A DNA stretch of 64,000 nucleotides, from contig NZ_JBDJAC010000001.1 of assembly GCF_039652615.1 (NCBI RefSeq), positions 558,001 through 622,000 on the forward strand, read 5' to 3'. Positions 29,253 to 37,140 of this stretch are shown piece after piece. Made by a program: the position numbers and the translations under genes. The notes beneath the pieces were generated by a model, which was given only the letters and a program-made list of their open reading frames with translations, was not told the DNA's origin and made no database searches. Each line of letters starts with the position of its first letter. The stretch's first letter is position 1. The DNA comes from Fulvimarina sp039652615 (GTDB lineage Bacteria; Pseudomonadota; Alphaproteobacteria; Rhizobiales; Rhizobiaceae).

Positions 29253-30747
29253 TGACTGCGCCCTCCTGAAAATCGATGAAGTGGCCGAAGGGCCCGGCGA
29301 CACCATCGCCCCGCTGGATGGAGCCGATGATCGTCCTGTCCACCTCCAGAAGACCGAGGCCGAAAAGCTCGAGATCGTTCGAAGGCCTCGTCATGTCGAG
29401 CGGCGAAGCCAGCCGCTGGCCGGCAGGAGCCGGGCGCACGATGCGCGGCGTCACGACGATAACGAGATCGGTCTCCTGCTTCTGGAAACTGACGGAGCGA
29501 AAGAGCGAGCCGAGGATCGGCACGTTTCCGATCCACGGAAGCTGCTCCACCGTGCGCGAATTGACGGTCTGCAGGAGGCCGGCAAGCGCAAAGCTCTGGC
29601 CGTCTCTCAGTTCGATCACCGTCTGGGCCTTGCGGGAGGTGAAGCCCGGATTGCCGTTGACTATAATGGACGGGTCGATCTCGCTGACTTCGGTCGTCAC
29701 CCGGAGGTTGACCAGCCCATGGTCGAGTACCGTCGGCAGGAATTCCAGCCTGACACCATAGGGGCGGTAGTCTGTCTCCGTGGCTGCCGTCCCGCCGATG
29801 CCCGTCACGGCCGCTTGGATCGGAACTTCGCCGCCGGCATGAAAACTCGCATTCTCGCCGCTGACGGTGGTGAGGTTCGGCTGGGCAAGCCGGCGGACGA
29901 GCCCTTTCTTCTCAAGGGCATTGATGACGACGTCGACGCGCACGCCTGCGCTTTCCAGCACCTGCGCGATCATGGAGCCGAAAGGCGTTCCTTGAGAATT
30001 GCGACTGGAATTGCTCTGCAGAAAGGCTTGCGGGTTACCCAGGTCGTTGGCGTTCAGCGTGAGACGCGATCCCGCCACTCCGATACTCGTACCGCCGGTT
30101 CCGCGAAAGTTGATGCCGAGGTCACGGCCCGCCGTGCGCCGTGCTTCCAGAACCCTGACTTCGAGGGAGACCTGCTGCGCGTCGCTGACCGAGATGGCGT
30201 TGATCACCGGCTCCGAGGAATATTGCTGGGCGACTTCGACGACACGCACCACATCCGGCGCGCTCTTCACGGTGCCGCTCAGATGAATGCGGTCGTTGAA
30301 ATTCGTGACACGGACATTGCCGCCGGGAACCGCCGCCCTCACAGCGTTCGCCACATCCCCGAGATCGAGCTGAACGCGCGTATCGACGACGCCGAGAAGT
30401 CGGTCTCCACCGTCGTAGATCGAGATGTTCGTGGTGCCCTGACCGATCGCCTGGACGTAGAATGTGCGATCCGACAACGGCACGACATCCGCGATCGCGA
30501 CATCGCCGACGACGAGATTGGCGAAAGGCTGGCTCGTTGCGATCGTCAGTGTGGAGCCGGGCCGCACCACGATATTCGACACGGTGCCGTTGCCGATGCT
30601 GATGGATCGCTGCTGGGCCTGAGCGGAAAACGTCCCGGCCATCGTCGCGATTGCGGCAAGGGCGAAGAACAATCCGATCGCCGACGCAAAAACCGGCGAA
30701 CCTGTCTTTACTCGTTTCGCCATCGCCAAGATGGGACGCCCGGTCAT
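29233..30747 (-). CDS. cpaC: Tad outer-membrane secretin CpaC (RcpA)
   Basis: Forms the outer-membrane channel for the pilus. 504 residues: signal peptide ending SAQAQQ near residue 45, an N-terminal T2SS/BON-like region (VVRPGSTLTIAT, BON at about 130-205), and a secretin domain with GLVRRLAQPNLTTVSGENA, DGQSFALAGLLQ and WIGNVPILGSLFRS. The start ATG 30747 has GAAGG eight bases upstream; ATG 30723 is an alternative. It overlaps the small lipoprotein gene. The gap before 30875 may contain a promoter. Confidence 0.94.
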   Translation of the reverse strand: MTGRPILAMAKRVKTGSPVFASAIGLFFALAAIATMAGTFSAQAQQRSISIGNGTVSNIVVRPGSTLTIATSQPFANLVVGDVAIADVVPLSDRTFYVQAIGQGTTNISIYDGGDRLLGVVDTRVQLDLGDVANAVRAAVPGGNVRVTNFNDRIHLSGTVKSAPDVVRVVEVAQQYSSEPVINAISVSDAQQVSLEVRVLEARRTAGRDLGINFRGTGGTSIGVAGSRLTLNANDLGNPQAFLQSNSSRNSQGTPFGSMIAQVLESAGVRVDVVINALEKKGLVRRLAQPNLTTVSGENASFHAGGEVPIQAAVTGIGGTAATETDYRPYGVRLEFLPTVLDHGLVNLRVTTEVSEIDPSIIVNGNPGFTSRKAQTVIELRDGQSFALAGLLQTVNSRTVEQLPWIGNVPILGSLFRSVSFQKQETDLVIVVTPRIVRPAPAGQRLASPLDMTRPSNDLELFGLGLLEVDRTIIGSIQRGDGVAGPFGHFIDFQEGAVNAESYR

Positions 30748-30874
30748 TCAGCCAACCTTCATTACTCTGCGCGGGTGTTTTGTCGGTTCACCTGGCGCGG
30801 ATATTTCATTCCATCTAAGAAGTGATCATTACGTATTTGGGTTAACCGATGCTCAACGCCTCGGCTCTCCAGCG

Positions 30875-31630
30875 TCACTGGATTCGCCGGTAAGCTACGG
30901 AACCATCGGGCATTTCATGCCTCTCGAACTTCGAGGACGCCTGTCGTGAGGCGCCGGGCGACCGGGTCGGAGCAGGAACGCGAACAGGTTCTCCTTCACC
31001 CGACGAAAGGACCGCCGCGATGGTCTTCGGTCCGCTTTTGCGTGTCTCCGGCGAGAAGGATACTGCCGTCTGAAGATCGGCGAGCGACATCATCATGTCC
31101 GACAGCTGGTCCTCGACCCGCACGTCGCTCTGGCGCATGGCGCTCGAACTTTCCGCGACGCTGTCCCGCAGGCCGCCGAGACCCGTCAAGAGCTCGAAAT
31201 GGGCGGCATCGGAGTGATCCATGCGAAGTTGGATCAGGCCGTCGGTCCGGGAGGCCGAATGAGTTATATCCGAGCGCAGGCGCTGCTCCGCGCCCTCGAT
31301 AACGCCCAATTTGTCGTTCATTGCGGCGATTGTCTGCAAGGGCTGGTAGCTTGCCGTGAGGATCGCGCCGATCGAGACGGTCGCGGTGAGGCATGCGACA
31401 TTGAGGCACAAGACGATCTTCGACCATTTCGAAGGTGGATCGCCTTCCCTGGCTTCGTTTTCGGAGACGCTGCCCGGATTGTCCCAGACGATCCGGGGCG
31501 CTTTCGGCGGGTAAGCCATACTGGTATCGATTGGCGGGACGATTTTGACGTCAGCTCTTGCATCGGCCAGCGAGAAGAGCTTCGCCAACGGCCGGTTTGG
31601 TTCGGTTTCGCCCGCGAGAACCGTCGACAT
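30875..31630 (-). CDS. Unknown single-pass membrane protein of the Tad locus (251 aa)
   Basis: Not recognised. It has a soluble N-terminal third (about 75 residues, Pro-rich PPKAPRIVWDNPG), one membrane helix (IVLCLNVACLTATVSIGAIL, about 73-92), and a periplasmic helical region likely to form a coiled coil (about 100-175, SVAESSSAMRQSDVRVEDQL). The end is Ser/Pro-rich and closes FERHEMPDGSVAYRRIQ. The start shares a few bases with the TPR lipoprotein stop, so it belongs to the same transcript. Position suggests a pilus-associated scaffold, by inference only. Confidence 0.7.
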   Translation of the reverse strand: MSTVLAGETEPNRPLAKLFSLADARADVKIVPPIDTSMAYPPKAPRIVWDNPGSVSENEAREGDPPSKWSKIVLCLNVACLTATVSIGAILTASYQPLQTIAAMNDKLGVIEGAEQRLRSDITHSASRTDGLIQLRMDHSDAAHFELLTGLGGLRDSVAESSSAMRQSDVRVEDQLSDMMMSLADLQTAVSFSPETRKSGPKTIAAVLSSGEGEPVRVPAPTRSPGASRQASSKFERHEMPDGSVAYRRIQ

Positions 31631-32124
31631 CAGCGCTTGTCCTTTGACTTTGAGCCGGAGCGCAGAAGCTGCAGGTTGTTGGCGATGCGCTGGCTGCCGG
31701 GGGCTAGCTCTTTGGCCTGCGCCAGATAGGCGTAGGCGCGCTTCACATTGCCGCGCAGAAGATGGGAATAGCCGAGATTGTTGTAGACGGTCGGATCGCC
31801 GGGTTTCAGCTTCGCGAGCTTTGCATAGGCGTCGTCGGCGGCAGAGAAGCGCTGAAGCCTGTCGGCCGAGGCCGCATAGCCGAGCCAGGCATCGCTATCG
31901 CTTGGATCGGCCTCTAGGACTTCCTTGAAGATGTCGAAGGCCGCGTTGTAGTTTTCGGCCCGGAACTGCGTCTTCGCCTCGACGATCTGGGCCTTGGAGG
32001 AAACGGATATGCCGGCCGGATATCCGAAGAGACCCGACGAACCATTCTCATCGAGCCCGGCTGACTTGCATCCGGCAATTGCGAGGAATGCGGACAGACA
32101 GATGGCAGTGACTGGTTTGATCAT
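31630..32124 (-). CDS. tadD: TPR lipoprotein, TadD-like
   Basis: 164-residue outer-membrane lipoprotein: MIKPVTAICLSAFLAIAGC ends in a lipobox. The mature part carries about three tetratricopeptide repeats, for example YNAAFDIFKEVLEADPSD and PTVYNNLGYSHLLRGNVKRA. TadD proteins of this form serve as pilotins or assembly factors for the secretin. It is the first gene of the pilus locus as transcribed; the promoter must lie in the 190 bases between it and the insertion sequence. The TadD name is from context and length. Confidence 0.8.
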   Translation of the reverse strand: MIKPVTAICLSAFLAIAGCKSAGLDENGSSGLFGYPAGISVSSKAQIVEAKTQFRAENYNAAFDIFKEVLEADPSDSDAWLGYAASADRLQRFSAADDAYAKLAKLKPGDPTVYNNLGYSHLLRGNVKRAYAYLAQAKELAPGSQRIANNLQLLRSGSKSKDKR

Positions 32125-32318
32125 CGGGATGCAACTCTCACAAACGGCACTGTGAGGCCCCGGCGACGGATCGCTGTCGCAGGGCCCCTCTCCAATAAAT
32201 TACCCCGCCAGCGTTAATGAGCGATTTCCGCTGTCAACCTTACGGCTGTGCCTCGGGGCCATGGATGGACTTGCTTCGGGAAAGTGGAAAGCTCTTCTGA
32301 GAGAAAGAGGAGCATTTC

Positions 32319-32651
32319 ATGGGCAGATCCCATCGCCGGTTCGGCAAGGAGTTTGAGGCGGAGGCCGTTCGTCTGGTCGAGACGAGCGGCCAGACGCAGA
32401 AAGAGAGCGCCGAAGATCTAGGCATAGGGTTGTCGACGCTGCGCCGCTGGCTCGACAAACGTCGGGACAAGGAATTGGAAGCTCCGCTACCCGATCGGCA
32501 GGAGGACCTTGCGGCGGAGCTGAAGAGGCAGCGGCGTGAGAACGAGATCCTGCGCCAGGAGCGCGAGATCCTGAATCGGGCCGCGACTTTTTTCGCCAAT
32601 GAGGGAGTGAGGCCGGAGCGCCACCGGTCCGAGCGAACGGCCGAACGATGA
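32319..32651 (+). CDS. IS3-family transposase OrfA
   Basis: 110-residue DNA-binding subunit. FGKEFEAEAVRLVETSGQ and STLRRWLDKRRD form the helix-turn-helix, and a leucine-zipper-like helix follows (RRENEILRQEREILNRAA). It ends FFANEGVRPERHRSERTAER, where other IS3 OrfA proteins stop soon after FFAKE. AGAGGAG precedes the ATG. Its stop overlaps the orfB start (ATGA). It is probably intact but useless with the broken orfB. Confidence 0.85.
   Translation: MGRSHRRFGKEFEAEAVRLVETSGQTQKESAEDLGIGLSTLRRWLDKRRDKELEAPLPDRQEDLAAELKRQRRENEILRQEREILNRAATFFANEGVRPERHRSERTAER
32616..32636 (+). repeat. 21-nt repeat, copy A
   Basis: Core CGCCACCGGTCCGAGCG, at the end of OrfA of IS 1 (encoding RHRSER). It is identical over 21 bases with 33331-33351, and 19 bases recur inverted at 34136-34154. 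Confidence 0.85.
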
Positions 32652-33190
32652 GGTTTGAACTCATCGATGCGGCGAAGAAGGATTTCCCCGTCCAGCGTCT
32701 TTGCAAGGCCCTCGACGTCAGCCCAAGCGGTTACTACGCCCGGAGGGCCCGTCCGGCCTCACGCCGACAGCGCGATGGCCTCGTGATGCTGGTGCACGTC
32801 CGATCGGCGTTCGCTACGTCGAACGAGACGGACGGAAGCCCGCGTATGGTCCACGAGCGTCGCGCTGACGGTCATGCTGTCGGCCGCCGCAGTGTCGCCC
32901 GGCTCATGCGCCGGAACGAAATGAAGGCGCGACAGAGGAGGCGTTTCAAACGAACGACGGACAGCCATCATGCGTTTCCTATCTCCCCGAACCTGCTTGA
33001 TCAGGACTTCACCGCGACGGGGCCGAACCAGAAGTGGGGTATCGACACCTCCCACATCTGGACCCGTGAGGTATGGCTGTATCTCGCCGTCGTGATTGAT
33101 CTGTTCGCCCGACGCGTCGTTGGGTGGGCAACAAGTAATCGGCTGAAGAAAGACCTGGCTCTTTTGGCGCTTCGTCGCGGCATTAGGTAG
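32648..33190 (+). pseudogene. IS3-family transposase OrfB, C-terminus lost
   Basis: About 180 of some 280 residues remain. The N-terminal helical part (LCKALDVSPSGYYARR) and the first DDE Asp (QKWGIDTSHIWTREVWLYLA) are present; the reading ends at LALLALRRGIR, before the second Asp and the Glu. The following 70 bases are AT-rich and unrelated. Transposition activity should be lost. Confidence 0.85.
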
Positions 33191-33330
33191 CAAAAACCAC
33201 CGAAGCGAGTCCAAACCGTTGGTAACTATGCTGTTTTATTGATCGAAATATAGCATTGGGAACCACTGCGTCGGGCCTATTCCGTTGAAAAACTCGGCGG
33301 TTGAACGGAAGGCTCATCAAGTCGCCGACA

Positions 33331-33351
33331 GAGCGCCACCGGTCCGAGCGA
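33331..33351 (+). repeat. 21-nt repeat, copy B
   Basis: Direct copy of 32616-32636, 715 bases away, just outside the recognisable end of the second transposase. Confidence 0.85.
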
Positions 33352-33413
33352 CCGAGGCGACGCATGTTCAGGCATTCGGCGCGGAACTTGCCGTTGAAGG
33401 TGAGGAGGGAAAA

Positions 33414-33438
33414 GCAATCGATCCAGTGAATCGATTGC
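33414..33438. repeat. Palindromic repeat unit inserted in transposase, 9-bp arms
   Basis: GCAATCGAT, spacer CCAGTGA, ATCGATTGC. It sits in about 50 bases of non-transposase sequence that split NAFI from FNGKFRAECL in OrfB of IS 2. It resembles the small palindromic repeats scattered in Rhizobiales genomes. Confidence 0.7.
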
Positions 33439-33915
33439 CCCGACGCAAGATGAACGCGTTATCCGTCGGCTTTCCCGATCGTGAGACGTCGAGGATGACG
33501 TCCTTCTGATAGGCCCAAAGGTCAAGATCGCGGGAGACGAACTCCGAGCCCCGATCGACCCGGATCGCTCTGGGATAGCCGACCTTGGAACAGATCCGTT
33601 CCAGTGCCTGTACGACGTCTTCGCCTCGATAGCTGAACCGGGGATCGATCACCGGGGAGAAGCGCGAGAAGGTATCGACGACCGTCAGGATCCGGAGTTT
33701 GCGGCCCGTCGCCAACTGGTCGTGGACAAAATCCATGGCCCAGGTCTGGTTCACATGGGTTGCCACCGTGCGGTCGTCTCGAAGCCGGGCCTTCACGCGC
33801 CGCTTCGGGACCTTGTTGCGCAGTTGAAGGTCCATCTCCTTGTAAAGCTTGTAGATTCGCTTCGGGTTCACAGCCCATCCCTCGCGCCGCAGCAGAACGT
33901 GGACACGGCGGTAGC

Positions 33916-33934
33916 CCCCGGATCAAGTCCGGGG
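33916..33934. repeat. Palindromic repeat unit inserted in transposase, 7-bp GC-rich arms
   Basis: CCCCGGA, loop TCAAG, TCCGGGG. It interrupts OrfB of IS 2 between ETRVR and YRRVHV. The sequence CCCGGACTTGATCCGGG is, as far as I recall, a very common interspersed palindrome in alphaproteobacterial genomes. Confidence 0.75.
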
Positions 33935-34135
33935 CAGGCTCCTCTCACGCGTGTCTCGGTGATTTCCTTGATCCACTTCTTCAAAGCAGCCTGATCGTCG
34001 CGCCTGGCTTTATAGGCGTAGAGGGAACGAGCGACCTTCAGGGCAAAGCAGGCGCGTCTGGCCGATACCTTCCAGCTCTCCCGGACCTCGTTCACCAACT
34101 GGCGACGGCGAGAGGCTTTTAGAGTTTCGGCAACG

Positions 34136-34154
34136 CGCTCGGACCGGTGGCGCT
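34136..34154 (-). repeat. 19-nt inverted copy C of the 21-nt repeat
   Basis: Inverted relative to copies A and B, at the orfA/orfB junction of IS 2, where the orfB frame also reads RHRSER. This suggests a shared coding ancestry or a recombination point. Confidence 0.8.
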
Positions 34155-34162
34155 GCGTTGCC

Positions 34163-34423
34163 TCAATTTGAAAACACGTCCTGCAACATCGCCTTGTCTA
34201 GCGAGAGGTCCGCAACCAGCCGCTTCAGCTTCGTGTTTTCCTCCTTGAGCTGACGCAGCTTCTTCACCTCCGACGGCGTCATTCCGCCGTAGCGCTTGCG
34301 CCAATTGTAGACGGCCGCGTCCGAGATCCCGGCCTTCCGGCAGACCTCGGCGACGGCCGTCCCCTCATCGGCCTGCTTCAAGACAAAGGCGATCTGCGCC
34401 TCGGTGAACTTCGACTTCTTCAT
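34163..34423 (-). CDS. IS3-family transposase OrfA (IS407-like)
   Basis: 86 residues, MKKSKFTEAQIAFVLKQADE with EVCRKAGISDAAVYNWRKRY as helix-turn-helix, then EENTKLKRLVADLSLDKAM as the zipper helix. This is the standard OrfA of this IS subgroup. GAGGAG lies before the ATG. Intact, but its orfB partner is not. Confidence 0.88.
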   Translation of the reverse strand: MKKSKFTEAQIAFVLKQADEGTAVAEVCRKAGISDAAVYNWRKRYGGMTPSEVKKLRQLKEENTKLKRLVADLSLDKAMLQDVFSN

Positions 34424-34502
34424 GGAATTCTCCTCGTCCCGATCACGGGATCATAATTGGAAAATTCCAGCTCAAAACGGTCCGATTTCGGGAAGCACGT
34501 CA

Positions 34503-34961
34503 GCGCTGAAGTGCCAACACAAAGTGAATGAAATTGTGCTGTACCGACCCTTCCGGACACGGGTTGATTTGAAGTCCTCTGCGGCAACCGAGGCAGTATC
34601 AAGTTTTGTGTTACAGTCAGCTTCCGCATTGCTGTTCGCCGCTTTCCTGCATGAATCGCGACGAGACGCGCTTCATACGGGCATCGGGCGACGGGTGACC
34701 ATGGATACGAGCAAATCCATGAAGACGCCCTCCCATTCCGAGGATTTTTTGTGACGATGGGGACATAGATTTTACTCTTTGGCGACGAAGCACTACTGAC
34801 AGCGCCGGAATTAGATGAAATCCTGCCCCGATCGACGCTCGATGTCCTGAGAACGAGCGGATTGAACCGCAGTGCGATCGCGAACGTGAAGCTTCAAAGG
34901 TTGCCAGGCGCGGCAATCGGCAAATGTCTACCGGGATACGAAAAGAAGGAGATGACTCGAC
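34503..34961. other. Intergenic region between IS 2 and manC
   Basis: No supported gene. Open frames here are antisense extensions into manC or lack start signals. It should carry the manC promoter; AAGGAG lies 11 bases before the manC GTG. It may include IS debris that I cannot identify. Confidence 0.5.
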
Positions 34962-36404
34962 GTGACCGAAGCCTTGACGCACAATGACATTGCTCCGGTC
35001 ATCTTGTGTGGCGGTGCAGGGACACGACTCTGGCCGGCCTCGCGGCGCACGCGTCCCAAACAATTCCTGCCCCTGTTCGGCGATATCTCGCCTTTTCAGA
35101 GCACGCTCATTCGCGTTCATGCAAAGGGATTTGGAACGCCCATTATCGTTGCAAGCAACGATCATCGCTTTTTGGCAGCCGAACAGGCTCAGGAGATCGG
35201 TGTCGACGTAACCATCCTTCTTGAGCCCGAGGGGCGAGACTCCGGACCCGGCCTTGCTGCTGCCGCAGCTTTTGCGGCGGCTCGGCATGGTGCCGAGACG
35301 CTGATCCTCGCGCTTGCCGCTGATCATCGCATCGAGAATGCGGACGGTTTTCGTGACAGCGTTCGGGGTGCGTGCGATGCCGCTCGCGACGGATATATCG
35401 TGACCTTCGGCATCAAGCCGGAGAGTCCTGCCACCGGCTTTGGCTACATCGAACCCGGCGAGGCAATTACCGGGTCCACCGGCGAAGTTCGGAGCGCCAA
35501 GCGTTTCATCGAAAAGCCTGACCGCGCGACCGCTGAAGATTACGTCTCAAAAGGCTATCTTTGGAATTCCGGAAACTTCCTTTGCCGCACCAACGTGCTT
35601 ATGGAAGAATATGAGAAGCGCGACGCGGCAACCATGGCTGCCGTCGATGCCGCGGTTAGGGCGGCGGTCACCGATCTCGACTTTGTCCGGCTCGATCCGG
35701 AGAGCTTCAAGAAAGCTGCCAAACGGTCGATCGACTACGCGGTGATGGAGCAGGCCGAGCGGGTGGCGGTTGCGACCGCGAATTTCGATTGGTCGGACAT
35801 CGGCGGCTGGGACAAGTTGGACCCGATTCTCGATCATGACGAAGCGGGAAATGCTGTTCACGGCACGGTGGTCACCGAAGACGCGGAGAACAACGTCGTC
35901 TGGTCTAATGGCACTTTTGTCGCGCTCTCCGGGGTTTCCAACCTCGTCGTGGCTGTGACCGAGGACGCGGTTCTTGTCGCGGACCGCAGCAAGGGCGATC
36001 TGATGAAGAGCCTCGTTGCGAAAGTGAAAACCGCACGGCCCGGCCTCACGGAAGAGCACGTCCAGAGCTTCCGCCCCTGGGGCAATTACCGCTCGCTTGA
36101 CAAGGGTGGCCGGCATCAGGTGAAGCGAATCGTGGTGAAGCCCGGCGCCCAGCTCTCGCTGCAGCACCATCACCACCGCTCCGAGCACTGGATCGTGGTG
36201 CGTGGCACAGCGCTTGTCACCATCGACAAGACCGTGACACGAATGACCGAGAACGAGGGCACCTATATCCCGCTTGGTTCGGTTCACCGGCTGGAGAATC
36301 CAGGCAAGATCGACCTCGAGCTTATCGAGGTGCAGACCGGGTCCTATCTCGGCGAGGACGACATCGTTCGCCACAAAGACATCTACGCTCGCGCAGGTAC
36401 CTGA
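34962..36404 (+). CDS. manC: Mannose-1-phosphate guanylyltransferase / mannose-6-phosphate isomerase
   Basis: Bifunctional cytosolic enzyme (480 residues) that supplies GDP-mannose for polysaccharides. The N-terminal nucleotidyltransferase has PVILCGGAGTRLWPASRRTR and PKQFLPLFG; FIEKPDRATAEDYVSKG is the substrate loop. The C-terminal cupin domain (about 360-470) has RPWGNYRSLDKGGRHQVKR and LQHHHHRSEHWIVV with metal His residues, as in type II phosphomannose isomerases. The start is GTG after AAGGAG. It opens the exopolysaccharide region but is on the opposite strand from the rest. Confidence 0.95.
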   Translation: MTEALTHNDIAPVILCGGAGTRLWPASRRTRPKQFLPLFGDISPFQSTLIRVHAKGFGTPIIVASNDHRFLAAEQAQEIGVDVTILLEPEGRDSGPGLAAAAAFAAARHGAETLILALAADHRIENADGFRDSVRGACDAARDGYIVTFGIKPESPATGFGYIEPGEAITGSTGEVRSAKRFIEKPDRATAEDYVSKGYLWNSGNFLCRTNVLMEEYEKRDAATMAAVDAAVRAAVTDLDFVRLDPESFKKAAKRSIDYAVMEQAERVAVATANFDWSDIGGWDKLDPILDHDEAGNAVHGTVVTEDAENNVVWSNGTFVALSGVSNLVVAVTEDAVLVADRSKGDLMKSLVAKVKTARPGLTEEHVQSFRPWGNYRSLDKGGRHQVKRIVVKPGAQLSLQHHHHRSEHWIVVRGTALVTIDKTVTRMTENEGTYIPLGSVHRLENPGKIDLELIEVQTGSYLGEDDIVRHKDIYARAGT

Positions 36405-36553
36405 TACGGGCCTGGTCCGCGCCTCGTCTAGAATTCCAGGCGATCGCCGAACCGTCCATGTCTTTGGGAGCTTGGGCGCAGTAGCCTCTGAGCATTTGCT
36501 CAAATCTGACCGAGCTGCCGCTGCATCTTGAATGCGACTTCAAGAACTATAAC

Positions 36554-36578
36554 GTGTCCGACGGGATCAGTCGGACAC
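36554..36578 (+). terminator. Hairpin terminator after manC
   Basis: GTGTCCGAC (36554-36562), loop GGGATCA, GTCGGACAC (36570-36578), followed by CTTGTTTA. It is a perfect 9-bp stem with a weak T tract, 150 bases after the manC stop. Confidence 0.6.
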
Positions 36579-36664
36579 CTTGTTTATGTTCAAGACCGCC
36601 CGGCCGAGCCCTGGTGTCGTGGCAGCTTATAGCGATGACGGGTGTTGCACGCGCCAGCGTCGTG

Positions 36665-36805
36665 TCACCAAACGTCAGCGATGATCCAGGCCAGAATTGC
36701 GACTCCCTCCGCACAAAATGCGACGATCACCCACACGATGATAAGCTCCGGCCGATAGACGTCCCGAACGTTCCTGACGGTGCTGGACGAGATCAGATTT
36801 TTCAT
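36665..36805 (-). CDS. Possible 46-aa single-pass membrane protein
   Basis: Unrecognised. ATG 36805 to TGA 36665 encodes MKNLISSSTVRNVRDVYRPE followed by a hydrophobic helix of about 24 residues (LIIVWVIVAFCAEGVAILAW) ending in ADVW. The basic N-terminus and clean helix fit a small inner-membrane protein. AAGGA lies 13 bases upstream, farther than usual. It is isolated in an otherwise empty region, so it could be chance. Confidence 0.35.
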   Translation of the reverse strand: MKNLISSSTVRNVRDVYRPELIIVWVIVAFCAEGVAILAWIIADVW

Positions 36806-37140
36806 GGTGAGATACCATTCCTTGGTGTCAGATCGCGCCTCGTCTGGAACGACATCCGCTCGCTCGCTTTTCGACGACGGAACTCAAATGCACGAAAGCG
36901 CCGCATGGGCTTTCGTTACTGCCGAATGTGAATCGATCTTGAGGGTCTCCTCACATTCGGCGAACCGCGCTGACGCATAGGACCGAGAAGTGGCAGCCGG
37001 TTTTCGTAACATCCGATGCAAAATTCAAAAGGAGGAGCATCAGAGCCATTTCTGACGTAGGGGTCGATGCTCTAACGACCTCGGCTCCTGAAGATCCGCC
37101 GGCAGGCGACGCTTTCCGCTCGGGCCAACCTGACGCCGCA

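Larger units (their letters stand above)
32290..33190 (+). mobile_element. IS3-family element 1, truncated at its right end
   Basis: Two overlapping transposase frames (orfA 32319-32651, orfB 32648-33190) on the plus strand, with orfB cut after the first catalytic Asp region. I could not identify terminal inverted repeats, so the limits are approximate. It sits right after the start of the Tad locus and next to a second, oppositely oriented dead IS. Confidence 0.75.
33330..34155 (-). pseudogene. IS3-family transposase OrfB (IS407-like), broken by two palindromic insertions
   Basis: Pieces of the integrase are readable: RRRQLVNEVRESWKVSARR through WIKEITETRVR, then in another frame YRRVHVLLRREGWAVNPKRI, then QTWAMDFVHDQLATGRKLRI (first Asp), RVDRGSEFVSRDLDLW (second Asp) and SGKPTDNAFI. 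The FNGKFRAECLN end is in yet another frame. The break between ETRVR and YRRVHV contains the 33916-33934 palindrome; the break after NAFI, where the catalytic Glu should be, contains the 33414-33438 palindrome. Inactive. Confidence 0.85.
33260..34502 (-). mobile_element. IS3-family element 2 (IS407-like), degenerate
   Basis: A minus-strand IS with orfA 34163-34423 and a broken orfB. The right end is probably near 34502, where the minus strand reads TGACGTGCTTCCCGAAATCG, like an IS3 terminal repeat. No matching left end is seen. Two short palindromic sequences interrupt orfB. Limits are approximate. Confidence 0.7.
36405..37140. other. Intergenic region downstream of manC
   Basis: Contains the hairpin at 36554 and one possible small minus-strand membrane ORF (36665-36805). 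The plus-strand frames here have no recognisable family or good ribosome binding site. Nothing else is visible. Confidence 0.45.

Noticed and set aside
29191..30825. 544-codon plus-strand frame opposite cpaC
   Set aside because: Antisense shadow; Asp/Arg-rich composition and no domain.
34617..35327. 236-codon minus-strand frame into the start of manC
   Set aside because: Half lies antisense to manC; the rest has no features.
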